Positions 45,544-57,164 of a stretch of 64,000 nucleotides of DNA are shown here, one piece after another. The notes beneath the pieces were generated by a model. The model did no database searches. It was not told where the DNA came from and worked only from the letters and a program-made list of their open reading frames with translations. Origin of the DNA: Prochilodus magdalenae. Lineage: Eukaryota > Chordata > Actinopteri > Characiformes > Prochilodontidae. The first letter of the stretch is position 1, and every line of letters starts with the position of its first letter. Position numbers and translations under genes: made by a program. The stretch spans positions 1,553,501 to 1,617,500 of the forward strand of contig JAMWET010003934.1 of assembly GCA_024036415.1 (NCBI GenBank). The letters are read 5' to 3'.

Positions 45544-47700
45544 TACTGGAGCTGGATTATTTATCCAGACTAGAAGTGCATCATTTAACTGTCCGATTTG
45601 TATGGAAATAAACCTAAATAGCCTGGATCAAAACTATATGCCAAAGAAAAATTGCCACATAGACTTGCATTAGTTAATTCCAGGTTCATTCAGCTTACCA
45701 AAGCCACCCAACAAGACGCCATGCTTTGGGAGAGGAGACTTTGATGTATTTTATTTCCCTTCTCCTTGTAATTCTGCAATTACCAAAACTGCATGAGTTT
45801 CTTTTCACGAGCTTTAGGATTAAAAGTCAAATCTAGCTCAGTTTTAGCTGATCACCTCGTCTTCAGCTCACAGATAGAAAATAAAGAGAAGTGTTTTTTT
45901 TTTTACAAAGCTAAACTCAACTGCTCATTCACCATCTTCTTGTTCAAACTTTGTTCCTCCATTTTAAATGGTGCAGTGGTTATTATAATGCATCAGGCCC
46001 CAGAATGCACCTGCTCCACGTGGAATGAGAACATTTGAATGAGAAGCTGGCGAACAGGAGAATAGGAAGCTGATTTCAGTCTCATCTGTTAAATTTGACC
46101 TGGTTTTGTTATTACATTACTGAAATGATGATTTGAGCAGGACCATTATTACTGAGGAGTTTGGCAAATGATAGAAGGTAACTCCTATTATTACCAGGAT
46201 TATTACTGAGCAGATTTGTGAAAACTACAGATGTGCCAGATTCATACTGGATTAAAATCACAGAGGTCATCAGTAATTACTCCAATTACACCATGTCCCC
46301 AGTCAATACTAATCCTACATAAATAGAGTTTTAATAAATGACACCACAAACCCATTTCAGACGTTTAACAGGCTTGGACTTCAGGCTAGATGCTTTTGCT
46401 TTGAGTGAGTGACTTCACAGTTTTGTTTATTGTATTATCATAAATGACTGAAAATTGACACTACTGTTGTAAACTTGTTTTATTTTCTCTTGACTTTTAT
46501 TAGTTCTATAAATGTTCTTATATGCTGTTGCTGGATTTTACCATTTGTAAACCACACAGATCTTCCTGACCACTTGTTACCCTCTGGGAAGAGCTGCTTT
46601 CCCAGAATACAACATGCCTTTGATGACATTAAGGCATTTCTGGCAGTTATCAGCTGTGGTACAAAGTTTCTTGCCCAATTTGTATCTGTGAACTACTTGG
46701 GACTGCATCTGGACTACTCGGGACTGCTGCGCATGGCATGCTAGAAACAGAGCTCAATAAACTGAGAACATATCTAGAGTGGTCTCCTCTATTTAATTGG
46801 CACCAAAAAGAAGAAATTACAACACTACCGAAACAACCAAGCTGTAGTCTGAATTTTAGACTTTGGGAAACATAAACTTTAAACCAGTGGTATCTGACTG
46901 TTCAGCATATGGCCATGAGGAACAGAGATACTCACTTCCTGCTCTAAAATGCAGGGGTGTGGCTAAAATAATGCTCTAGACCAGGTTAGAATGCTTTGTG
47001 TTATGGAAGTGACATGGAAACGGGGGGCAACCTTTTTCTGAAGAATGTTTATACTTAACTCACCACATAAAAAACATGGCAAAAACATTATCATTATTAT
47101 TTTCAAAGGTTACAATATGAGGATTAAGGTTTGGGAGCACTACCTCCTGGCAGAGAGAAAATGATAAGATATATATTTATCATATTTGTTATTGTTATCT
47201 CTGTTAATGCCCAGTGTTGAAACAGATCATGACGTAATGTCTAAGGTGGAGTTAGGTAGGTGTGGTAAGGCAATGCGTATTTATATTATTACACGTTTTT
47301 TTTCCCAGCTCCTCACCACTGGGTGCAACATGGTGTTTGGGTGTGAGTGGGCACCATGCAGTAAAAGTGAAGGCTTACTGTGGTTTGAACTAGCTCTACG
47401 AAGAGCCCTCCTTTCAGACTGCTTGCAGTTAAGCGCAGGGCTAACTGCAGGCTAGCTGCCGTCTACGCACGAACAGGCTGAATAGGAGCTTAATGTCAGA
47501 CTGCAGTGGGTTTTCATTTTAAATAGACTGAAAAGCAGAGGAAAAAGACCCTTCCCACCAGCCCCTGCACTTCCACTGTGCCGAAGTGCTTCAGAAAATG
47601 AAATTAATGGGGCGTTATATGAAATGACACAATTAACCCTTTACAGGGTTTTCCTTAGAATGAGTCTGTAATGAACAGATGGAGTAATGAGGAGAGGTTG
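45544..47700. other. Non-coding DNA
   Basis: No gene is identified. An open frame at 46475-46744 is followed by an AATAAA (46755-46760) but has no domain. The start ATGGCG in a minus-strand segment before a GTAAGC donor (about 45698) was considered and rejected. Confidence 0.3.
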
Positions 47701-47709
47701 ATGTTGGTG

Positions 47710-47710
<1 letters not shown>

Positions 47711-47753
<43 letters not shown>

Positions 47754-47779
47754 GTGTGTGTGTGAGTGTGTGTGTGTGG
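47711..47779. repeat. (TG)n microsatellite
   Basis: 69 bp of TG with one CG and one AG interruption. Confidence 0.96.
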
Positions 47780-48380
47780 TGTATACCAAAATTGGGCTAT
47801 AATTAGACCTGAGAAGCCGCTCGTAAGTGGGCCACTGGTCATACCAAGTGGGGTTTGCGGTGTGGTACGGTGATACAGATGTCAGCCAGTTGCTAACATG
47901 CCTGTGTGTGCAAGCATGACACATCTGTGTGCAAATCTGTGTGTGTAAGGGCATGTGATTCCAACTAGGTCAGAAGGAGGTCGTCATGGTGACGGCGCAT
48001 GTGTAGGGTAAGCAGTATTGCTTGGCTGATGCTAGTTGCTTTGCTCCTTCTCTCCCCCCACTGGCAGGGGAGAGGTACTGTGGCTTGATGCTAAGAAGGC
48101 AGTAGTACACTGACAGTCAGAGGCTGGGGCAGGCCAGGCCTTTTATGGTACACATCAGGACAAGGGGAGACATATTTCAACATAAATGTAAATGGAAGGA
48201 AATTGTAATTGTGCATGAAGATTAAATAGTAATAATATATTTTTTTTAAAACATAAACTGCTCCTTTATGTAATAATATATAGCTTTACCTAAATCCCAA
48301 GATCTAAATTTCATTTTTTAATTGTCTTTTTTGAGGGGAGTTTAAAGGGCTATTATCTGTTACACAGCTTATGTTTGTCA
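47780..48380. other. Non-coding DNA
   Basis: No gene or repeat recognised. Confidence 0.3.
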
Positions 48381-48389
48381 TCTTCATGT

Positions 48390-48740
48390 ACTTCATCAGT
48401 GGTCAAAGGATGTTGTTGGCTGGATAGTTTTGGTTGGTGGACGATTCTCAGTCCAGCTGTGACACTGTGGTGTTTAAACCAGCAACACTGCTGTCTCTGA
48501 TCCACTCACACCATCACAACACACAAACTCACAACCTGCACCACATCATTGTCACTGCAGTGCTGAGAATGATCCACCACCCAAATAATATCTGCTCTGT
48601 AGTGGTCCTGTGGGGGTCCCTACCACTGAAGAACAGTGTAAAAGTAGGCAGAGAAACAGGTGGACTATATGCATGTATATGGTAGGCAGAGCTAAAAAAT
48701 GTACATTAATGTAGATACTAGGAGGTGAACCAAATGAAGT
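48390..48740. mobile_element. Half copy of the palindromic element
   Basis: Contains CATCAGTGGTCAAAGGATG, TGACACTGTGGTGTTTAAAC, CACTGCAGTGCTGAGAATGA and GTGGTCCTGTGGGGGTCC in the same order as 37860-38080 of the full element. The end TACTAGGAGGTGAACCAAAT is a decayed version of the terminal repeat. The left half is missing. Confidence 0.75.
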
Positions 48741-48744
48741 AAGT

Positions 48745-50780
48745 GCATATGTATTATACCGGTAGCTACATATGTAAAATGGTAATATGCCCCACATATA
48801 TTTGTATTTATTGTGTATTAGTTAAGTATCATTGAAAACCTATGTGGTGTCCCCAAACATCTAATGTTCCATTTAGAGTTATTGATTTATCTCCTTCTCA
48901 TCCAGATGTCCTCATGAGTGTCCTCTTGTAACCTTGTCATTAAGCAATGTTGAGCGGGTGCAGCTCAGGCAGGAGCGCTCTGATTTTTATCTCTGTTCAT
49001 TAGAGCTCTTCACTCGAAAGAGAGAGTGGCACTACAGCTTCAGCTGCTTATGCGAATATCTTCTGCTAACACTGTGCCAACACCAGCGATTAAACTGCCT
49101 TTACCACATCACCACCAGTGCCTGGTTAAAAAGAGTGTCGATCCAGATACCAAATATGCTCCACCTATAGTTAGATGTATAGTTGTTGGCATGCTGGGTA
49201 AAGGTGGGTTAAAAGTATAATGAAAGAATCTTTGTGTTTTATTTGCTCAGGACAAATTGAACCTTTTAAGTAACGTAAATTTCATCTTAGAGAGGGACAT
49301 GCCTATAGGCAGGTATGGGTGAGGGCATTGCAGAGATAAGCATTGAACACCAAGATTAATCATCTCTGACTTCAGTGAAAGCTTGCCATTACAGCTATTT
49401 TTTGGGTGAGCACTTGAGTTATTTAGGTGGGCAATAACAACAGTGCTGCTTTTCCTAAATAGGCTATGTAAACAGGGGCATTCTTAAAACGAATTAGGCT
49501 TGGCTGGGATGAGCTATCCATATTTAAGCTGGGAGTGGACACAGCAGAGCTGGAGGATGGTGTGTCTGGAGTTTGTGCGAGACAGACGTTTGCTCTCTCA
49601 CATTAAGTGTCATTGCTTGCTATCTGGCTACAAACTAAGCCAGTGGCCACTAAGAAACACAGAACCCGCAAGTTCAACTGTGAAGCTATATTAGACTACT
49701 GTTTTACTTAGAAGAACCAGAGAAAAGGATTAACAAGAATCACAGGTATAAACAGTTTTACTGGGACTGCTGGGAGCAGCTACAGTTTAGCAGTTATGCT
49801 ATTTTATTTGTACTATTATATTTGTATGTGTATTGTATATGGTATGTATTGTATATTGGTCTGCACTGCTGCTTGCTGCTGTTCAGTGCTAAATGCACCT
49901 CCAGGTCCTGAGGAAACTACATTTTATTCTTCTCACTTCTGTGATAAAAGGACACTTTGACATCGTAACTGTGTTGAGCTGCTAGTGAGCAACTATGGTT
50001 GAAGGGGGCAGAGTAAGAACTCTCTACTGTGAAAACATTTCACATCTTTATGCAGAGATGTCCAAACCAAGATAAAACAGGAAGCACAAGTGCAGCTTTC
50101 TTCATATTAAATCATCATACCATAAATTCACAATAAAGCCGTTTGCGTGCTTGCTTATCTACATAGACAAAAATCCTGTCCACTGCTGCTTATGTAAGTC
50201 ATGCTCATTTTAATATATTCTATCAACATTACCGAAGCAAAAATACTTAGCTCAAGTACCTCCAGAACAGGCAGGAACTGCATTTGATAGCTTCTGTGGA
50301 ATGCTGTCCCAGAAATAACAAAGAGACTCCGATCTCGGAAAGTGCGCTACTTGAAGCACGTGTGTTCACCAGGGTGCTGTCATTTGCATTTGTGTGCTTA
50401 TGTGCAGCGTGTTTCTGGCCTAATACGGACTGACACTAGTGATTACAGCAGCCTTAGCGCATCACCACAGCACACTTTAGTCGCAGTATTAATGCAGCCC
50501 GCGTGTCACACGCACAGCAGGCTCAGAAACACACAGACTCAAACTCCTTCAGGCCGCAGGTCTCTATTGTACTGTCATCCGGCGAGCATCTCGAGTGTTT
50601 TCTACAGCACACCCTGCCGCACTGCACATTTTAACGAGGTTAAGCTGACTCATACCACCACTCACGCTTTGTACGTGAGTGCTTTTCTTCATCCTCTGTG
50701 ATCAGTGCATTGCATATGCAAGAGCTCCCATCCTACATTTTCATGCATTTGTCATTTATATTGCCTGTTGTCCACTTGTT
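48745..50780. other. Non-coding DNA; possible conserved blocks
   Basis: No gene is identified. A unique GC-richer block at 50340-50700 contains a 119-residue open frame without a domain, and ACAAATGCAAATGACAG (octamer-like, minus strand near 50385). It could be regulatory. Confidence 0.3.
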
Positions 50781-50890
50781 TGCCACTTTTACACAACTTT
50801 GTTACAACCTCAGATTTAAACAAGCTGTGTTTGAGACTGTGACTTGATGGGCATATGGAAATAAGCTGTGTTCTGGCTGGCAGCATTGTT
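50780..50890 (+). repeat. Dispersed repeat with TGTATGTAAATGAG core, copy 4
   Basis: GCCACTTTTACACAACTTTG, AAGCTGTGTTTGAGACTGTG and AGCTGTGTTCTGGCTGGCA. It is collinear with the better copy at 41570-41730 but more diverged. Confidence 0.4.
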
Positions 50891-51111
50891 TGAAAGCAGT
50901 CTGGGGTTTTAAAAATTTTTTCTCAATTTATGGTGAACACTGAACTTGCAGTAATGGTATAGACTAGTGAGTGAATGGTTTGTTGAATCTTGTTCACAAA
51001 GTATATCAAAGCCTTTAATTAAATAAAAATAGCATATTAATACAAACAGTATGATACTAATGCACTGTATATACCACTGGCACTCATAATGCAAGACACA
51101 GTAAGTATATA

Positions 51112-51437
51112 TACTCATCATCAAAAGAATAGTTGCACCCAGAAGAAAGTGTCAGGTTGAAATGCTGTACAGAAGAAAGATAACAACTTGATGATACATT
51201 TAGATTGATATGGGAAATATTTATTGAGCTACACATACAGAAGGAACATCTCTCAGTATGGCTAACGCAACACGCCAGTTGTCTCGACATGGAATTGTAG
51301 AGATCCTGTTGGTGTCCTGCAATAATCTATTGCAGTCTTTGGAGATGTTGACGAGGTGTAGGGCGATCATAGCAACACCAGATGTATCATCCCAGTATGA
51401 TTCCTTCAGAGTGCAACTATTATTTTGATGATGAGTG
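51112..51437. mobile_element. 326-bp MITE of the CATCATCAAAAG Tc1 family
   Basis: The ends read TACTCATCATCAAAAGAATAG and, inverted, CACTCATCATCAAAATAATAG, then GTTGCAC on both sides. It is flanked by TA (51110-51111 and 51438-51439). The interior keeps GAGCTACACATACAGAAGGA (antisense 3' region) and some sequence from the 5' region (GATGTTGACGAGGTGTAG). There is no transposase frame. The repeats are better preserved than in the 34712 copy. Confidence 0.88.
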
Positions 51438-51439
51438 TA

Positions 51440-52340
51440 AATGTAATTCTCATATCATGTACTAAACAAAAAAATGACAAAAAATGTTATGATATAAAAA
51501 AAATTTTGGATACACACAATTTTGCATAGAATTATTAATATCAAATTTGTAAATTTTATGTACTGTTCAAATAAAACATTAAATCATCAAATATCAAAAT
51601 GTACATTTTCTAAATATATGTTGATGCTTGCATCTGGCAAAAAGGTCTTGTACACGCTATATTTAGAATACAGAAAATATTTTGTTTACACTCACACATA
51701 CAATTACACACTGCCCCTGACGTGTCTCTACTTGCTATGCTCGACGTATCAGACTCATGTGTGACGGACAAAGGCCAGTAAATGGAGGATGCTATTACAG
51801 TGCCTTCCTGAAGCCCATATGATTACACCCCTCCATTGCTCTAATGCACTTCTCCAGCATCAGGGCTGAGCTGGGGCTTCAAAGGCAGCCGAGCTTCGGT
51901 AAAAGCCGTGTCCAGAGGCTATGGTGAGTGACTCAACCCCTCTCTCCCCAGGCCCTTACAGGACTTTTATGTCCCCCATGGTGCGGGTGATCATTACGCA
52001 GAGTGGTTGCCCTGCTGATTCCTGTTCTCTTTTCATCTGTAAATGCAGGCCCTTCCAGGTGGGTCTGGATGCTTGGTGAGTTTGAGACGTGGTCATTTGG
52101 CCTGATGGTAAAGCTGGGGTTTGCAGAGTAAAAGGCCACGGCCTGCTAGACAGAGGCCTGTAGGAAAGAGAGTACACATTTTCCTTTGCTGAGGCCGAGT
52201 TTTATGGCCAACGTGACCTTTCCGACCAATTTTCTAAAGTGAACTGCCCTTGACCTTTTCCTGCTCCACCCACAAATGTGTTCTCAAAGAGGGTTAAAGG
52301 AGAACGCCTGTAGACTACTGCTGTCCTCTACATCTACGCT
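51440..52340. other. Non-coding DNA; possible conserved block
   Basis: No gene is identified. About 51780-52260 is unique and GC-richer, with candidate splice signals (a possible 66-nt exon at 51858-51923). Confidence 0.3.
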
Positions 52341-52341
52341 G

Positions 52342-52970
52342 TGTGTCCAAAAGTATCCAGACAGTTCTTCTAATCTATGAAGTTAGCTACACTCATTATC
52401 GTAGCACACAGGTGTTAAACTGTGTATGCACAGCTTGTATGTCACCTTGTGTGTTGAAGAAGTGGTGAAGATGGCACTGCACGAGGATAATTGGGCTATA
52501 AATACCTGCCGTGTGGGTGACGGGATTCATAGATTGAGAAGAGGTGGTACAGTGCAGTAAATGTCTCCTTTGGTTTGTGGAAAATGGGTTGCAAAGCAGA
52601 TGTTAGTGATTGGCTAAAAGGAGTGATTGCATTTCAGCTTGCCAAAGGCCATAGTGTGAAGGAAGTATGTGAATGTGCATGTGCATGGAAGTGTACATTC
52701 ATATGGGTCTACCAGCAGTAGCAAAAATCCCATAAACTTCCCAAAAGTCTCCATGAATTTCTTCAGCATTATTCCAGGGAAGGCATCCACCAAATCTGGC
52801 CCAACTGCACAATTAGTTGATGCAAGATTGGCTGAACACTGATGTGGCCTACATCCAGAAACTTGTCCAGTCCATGCCAACTTTAATCGCAGCTGTAATT
52901 CATGCTTGTGAAGGTATTACACACTATTAGATACGTTTCGGTCACTGGTGACTAATCTTTTGTCCGATGA
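52342..52970 (+). mobile_element. Internally deleted Tc1-like derivative, copy B (both ends)
   Basis: The left end is TGTGTCCAAAAGTATCCAGA. The right end near 52955-52965 (ATCTTTTGTCC) is its decayed inverse. The order inside is a 5' untranslated part with GATTCATAGATTGAGAAGAG, HTH coding relics (WLKGVIAFQLAKGHSVKEV, about 52613-52669), then the C-terminal tail (LAQLHN, DWLNTDVAYIQKLVQSMP, CEGITHY; about 52799-52929). The DDE core is missing. It shares its layout with copies at 18285, 25018 and 26940. Confidence 0.65.
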
Positions 52971-54160
52971 GCTTATAATGTCCACATAGAGGCATTGCCA
53001 ATAGAATGTGAATCCTTGTACATGCTATCTGTATTTGTATTGTTACCAAAATAGCTTCATCCACTGTTTGGATTTAAACTGGAAGTGGGTCATCTGTTTG
53101 GACACATTGGTCACAGATGGTCACATTCCTGGCTCTTTGTGTCAGAGTATTAAAATAGAAGGTTTTTTTTTTTTTGCTTCAACAAAATGATGCAAAGACA
53201 GCAAGAATGAACATTCGGCTTAATCCTGATCCATATTCATCCTCAAAGCAAGACATAATGACTAAAGATTAATTTCATTGGATTCTGGTTAAGGGGAGAT
53301 CATGTGATGTCCAGTTTAGCTTCTTTAGCATTGCACTGGGGCTATAAGGCTAAACTTGCTAACTAACACTAGACTAGAAATCAACGTTTACACAAATCTC
53401 TTCTGTAACTACAACCCCAAAACTTCCTTTATCTGACCAAAGTCTTCATTAAGGTAGAGAAGACTTTATGAGGTTCAGGGAGAGCTGGCTCTAATCTTCT
53501 GGGGCTCATTCTACTACATGATGTACAATATAATTCGAGATTCACTAATAACCATGGCTGTCATCATCTGAATGGAAGCTGAATCATATACATATATAAT
53601 CCATATATTAGTTTCTCAGCATTCTGGTCTGGAACTGTTTGTCTCATGATGCAGAATTTCCTGCTGACCCAGCTAACTCTAGGCTTCTTTGGTGGCTCCT
53701 CCACGTGTTTAAACAATTAGCTTTTCGTCAAGCCCTAGTGAGCTTTAAACCACATTGCATTCCCCTAATGACGACCTCGACGTAGTTTGAGCAGTCTAAG
53801 AATAGTTTTGGGCATATTCTCGCAAAAGATTTGGGTGATGCTGTCTGATGTTGTGAGTGTGAGATGCTGTCTGTTTGCCATACATGTTAGTAAGGTTAAT
53901 AAAGATCTAAGTGGGGTAATGTATGTGCAGCTTAAGAAAGAGCTGTAGACTGGTCAGCTGGCCACTGGACCGCACTGACTAGACAAAAGGCCTCTAGCTT
54001 TGGAGGAGTTTTTGCTAAAGGCTTGTTTCTGTGCTCGACCTCATGCTGATGTGGGGTCAGTTTGGGGTGGGTTTGACATGGGTGTGTATTCAGAGAGAGA
54101 TCATTGGTCACTGCAGGGTCAGAGAAAGATTCAGATCTTACTGATTCACACTTTTTGTAT
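52971..54160. other. Non-coding DNA
   Basis: No gene or repeat family recognised. There is a poly-T run at 53163-53175. Confidence 0.3.
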
Positions 54161-54162
54161 TT

Positions 54163-54320
54163 ATGTCTATTTCTCCCTTTTCCCCTCCTCTATTCTTTTT
54201 TTCTCTTCTTAATTATTCTCTCCTCCTATTTCTCTTTCTCTTTCCATTTGTTTTCTTTTTCAATTATTTTGTTATTTCTGTTGTAGTTCTCTCCCTTTCC
54301 TTCTTCACTTCCCAATCCCT
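54163..54320. repeat. Pyrimidine-rich tract
   Basis: TTTCTCCCTTTTCCCCTCCT and similar sequence. Open frames across it are low complexity. Confidence 0.75.
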
Positions 54321-54623
54321 TCTCTCACACCACCCGGCAACACCCCCCAACCTCAGTCCTGTTCTATTCTCCTCTACAGCGTTTAGAGGAATAGATGGTT
54401 TTCGCTTGTTCGCTCTGTGGGGAAGATGCTGTGACCTGAACATGCTAATGCGATCTCAGCTGAAATGCCGACGCCGAGCGGAGCTGACATTTCAGCATTT
54501 TATGTTTCACTCTGGGGGGAAAGATTGACAGGAAGAAGGACAGATAGACGCAATGTCAGCTTTCTATATATTTATATTTATTTAATCTCATACACTGTCA
54601 CTTTTATATTGTTCTCTTGTCAG

Positions 54624-54660
54624 ATGGTCGTTTTCCAGACGGAAGCAGATGCAGGACCCT
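54624..54660 (+). CDS. Candidate 37-nt microexon, unidentified gene
   Basis: A strong acceptor (TATTGTTCTCTTGTCAG, ending 54623) and a consensus donor (GTAAGTG from 54661) enclose 37 nt. All three frames are open: MVVFQTEADAGP, WSFSRRKQMQDP and GRFPDGSRCRT. The flanking DNA is not repetitive. A GC-richer unique block lies just upstream (54377-54530), as is common around regulated microexons. No partner exon is recognised, so the gene is unknown and chance cannot be excluded. Confidence 0.3.
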
Positions 54661-54684
54661 GTAAGTGCTTTGCTATGCATTGTT

Positions 54685-54750
54685 ATTCTGTCGGAATGCT
54701 CAGTGGTTGAAGGTCACGGTTCGATTCTCCTTTAGGCTAAAATAAATTAT
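54685..54750 (+). mobile_element. tRNA-like SINE fragment
   Basis: AATGCTCAGTGGTTGAAGGT followed by CACGGTTCGATTCTCC resembles pol III A and B boxes of a tRNA-derived SINE. The spacing is too short for an intact tRNA, so this is a fragment. Confidence 0.4.
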
Positions 54751-54849
54751 TAATATCAAGAACTTGAAAATATTCATACTTAATCAACCATTTGTACATT
54801 ATTGCTGAATTACCAGGGATATGTATGATGCTGAAATTAGTAGCTTAAT

Positions 54850-54945
54850 TGACAACATAGCTGCACGAGAAGTAAACCAGTAACCAGAAAGTCACAGGTT
54901 CAAATCCCAAGGCTGATTTGTGGAGGCCCAAACGTTTAAACCAAC
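54850..54945 (+). mobile_element. tRNA-like SINE fragment
   Basis: CCAGTAACCAGAAAGTCACA followed by GGTTCAAATCCCAAGGC matches the T-arm/B-box of a tRNA-derived fish SINE. The 5' A box is poorly preserved. Confidence 0.45.
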
Positions 54946-54949
54946 TGTT

Positions 54950-56640
54950 AAAATGTCTTCTGATATGTAACTGTAAAAGTCACAGAGTTTTCAAATAAGT
55001 GGATGAAAAATCACTTAAGGTTTAGGGCCAGATGATTAACGCTTCAAGGCAATAATGAGGCTATTTGTACCATTGAAAGTGCTCGTCTCTGTTAATGACG
55101 TGATTTCTCAATGCTGGTGGAACATTTTTTACTTTCCTTAAAATGACTTCAAGACATTTTCCATTTATCTAAATAAATTTTGAATTGAACTGAGTTGTTT
55201 TCGTTGTATATCCTTGACTTGTATCCAGATACATTTCCTGTTCATGTCCAGGCTTTGCTGTGATGTATGCAATGCAACTGTCTAAAAGTTCCTTCTTTTC
55301 GGAACAAAGTCACATGTAAAATCCACCGTGTGCGAAATCTCCCCACTTATTTGAGGGGTTCCTTGTTGCCTAGCTACTCCAGTGTTAGCTGGCTGCTAAT
55401 TCATTTTTGCCATAGTGGCACTGATATTGGTTCAGTGGCAATGAAATGTTTGGTTTAATAGTTGTCCTTTAGTGCTTTTCTACAGATTACATGAGATCTC
55501 CTCTTCTGTCTCATTTTCTCAGTTTGAGAAATGAGAAACAATTTACTCTTTCCACAAAACTCCCGAGACACTGGGCAAGTTGTAGATTTAAGTGTTTAAG
55601 GGGTCCAGAAAAATGTAAAAATATATATGTATATAAATAAAAGGTTTTAATGCGGCAGAGATGATATACAGTTACTGCATAGTGCGTGAAAGTCACTGTA
55701 TGATTTATCATCAATTTGGTAAGTTTATTTTTATGGTTTGGCCTTAAGGACTGACCAATCAGACAGATAGTCAGTAGTTTACCCTACAACAAAACAAAAT
55801 CAGTAACTAAAGTGTGAGTGTGTTGTCTTGAGATATCCATCAGGTTGTCACTATCCTGTCTCTGGCACTTTTTTCCAGATTGAGGCTTTTTTGTGTTCCG
55901 TATTTGTGCGATTTCTTGATGGTTGGCTTTATTTTACGTATTGATTTTCCATGGAAACATTCAGTGGTTAATGGGCGCACTACTTCTTCTCGTCTTTTTC
56001 TCTTCTTTGCTCGTCCTGCTGCACATTCTCCGGAGGTGTGAAAGCTGTGACGTAAAAATCAGAAATAACACGAATCTGAGGAGCCAGCTTTGTTCCTTAG
56101 CAACCTGGGTGAAACCTGCTGTAACTCAGTCACGTTAATAGCAGTGCTGGGTGTTAATCACGTGGAAGGATCCGCTGGTTTTTACTGGTATTTTTGGATG
56201 TGATACTGTAGTTACAGAATGCACAGACGACCACATTTACCAACAGAATAACCAACTGACCTGCCTACTGTTTACACTATAAACACCGCCACTTGAAATG
56301 ACCGTTTTCAGTATGATAAATGTCTACCTGTCTGTAGATAAATGTGTAGGGAATGATTCTGAAATGCTCGTCCTGTACAAAGGCACAGGTTTCATTTGGT
56401 GAGGCAATACGTAACCCGAAATAAAAATTAAGAACAAAGAACAGAGCTGTAGAAGATTACAAAATGACAGAGCTCTAAGAAAGCTGCAGAACATTGAGAA
56501 TTAATGTTCAAAGTTAATTGTACAATCACAGTACCTATATTTAAAGTCATTCACTTCTTCATCTTGCAATTGAGGTTGATATAACAAGATGTTTTCCAAG
56601 CAGTTTTAAAGGAATTCTATTGATTTGTCTATTATTAATA
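54950..56640. other. Non-coding DNA
   Basis: No gene is identified; repeat-poor, AT-rich. Confidence 0.3.
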
Positions 56641-56654
56641 TTCACAAAATTGAA

Positions 56655-57162
56655 AGGGTAACATTCAGCGAACAGTGATGCCCTTCGTGAGTCATCCTGT
56701 TAGTGCCAGCACCATTGGTAGATGGCTGCACGATGCTGGAGTACATGCACACAGACTTTTATGATGCCAGACTGACAAGGACTGACTCAGAATGGCAGTG
56801 GGTCATCTTCAATGATGAGTCCCGCTTTTGCCTTGGTGGAGACAGCCAACGAATCCGTGTGTGGAGGCACCATGGTCAGTACAAAGATGAACGGGTTGCC
56901 TTCAAACATCACACGTCTAGAAGGCCTGTTCTCCTTCCACCTCCACTCCTACCGCACAATCTGCAGGAGCTGTGTGAGAATATTTAAGCTGCATGGGATG
57001 GATTATCACAAGACATTACGTCTGTATGTGTAGCTTAAACAATATTGCCCATATCAGTCTAAATGTATCCTCATTGTTTGCTCCTGGTAACCTTTATCTT
57101 TCTTCCCAATAGCATTGCAATCGCTTCCTTCTGGGTGCAAGAGTGTTTTTTGACAATGAGTG
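56655..57162 (+). mobile_element. Tc1-like remnant (CATCATCAAAAG family), best transposase relic
   Basis: 5'-truncated. An open frame at 56703-56987 contains LTRTDSEWQWVIFNDESRFC and VWRHHGQYKDERVAF, the region around the first catalytic Asp (FNDESRF) of a fish Tc1 transposase. Upstream scraps (HPVSASTIGRWLHDAG-like in mixed frames) are visible. The sequence then jumps past the rest of the catalytic domain to the 3' region (TCTGTATGTGTAGCTTAAAC) and the terminal repeat, which ends before TA at 57163-57164. It identifies the family from which the MITEs at 34712 and 51112 derive. Confidence 0.75.
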
Positions 57163-57164
57163 TA

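Noticed and set aside
45698..45725. Minus-strand ATGGCG start (MASCWVAL) before a GTAAGC donor
   Set aside because: Only eight codons, no promoter or following exon visible; a chance match is likely.
46475..46800. Short gene or LTR ending with AATAAA and a TTGGCACC primer-site-like word
   Set aside because: No matching start of an LTR, no target duplication and no domain in the open frame.
54685..54945. Possible tRNA genes
   Set aside because: Only B-box-like pieces are present; no cloverleaf can be drawn. They are better read as SINE fragments.
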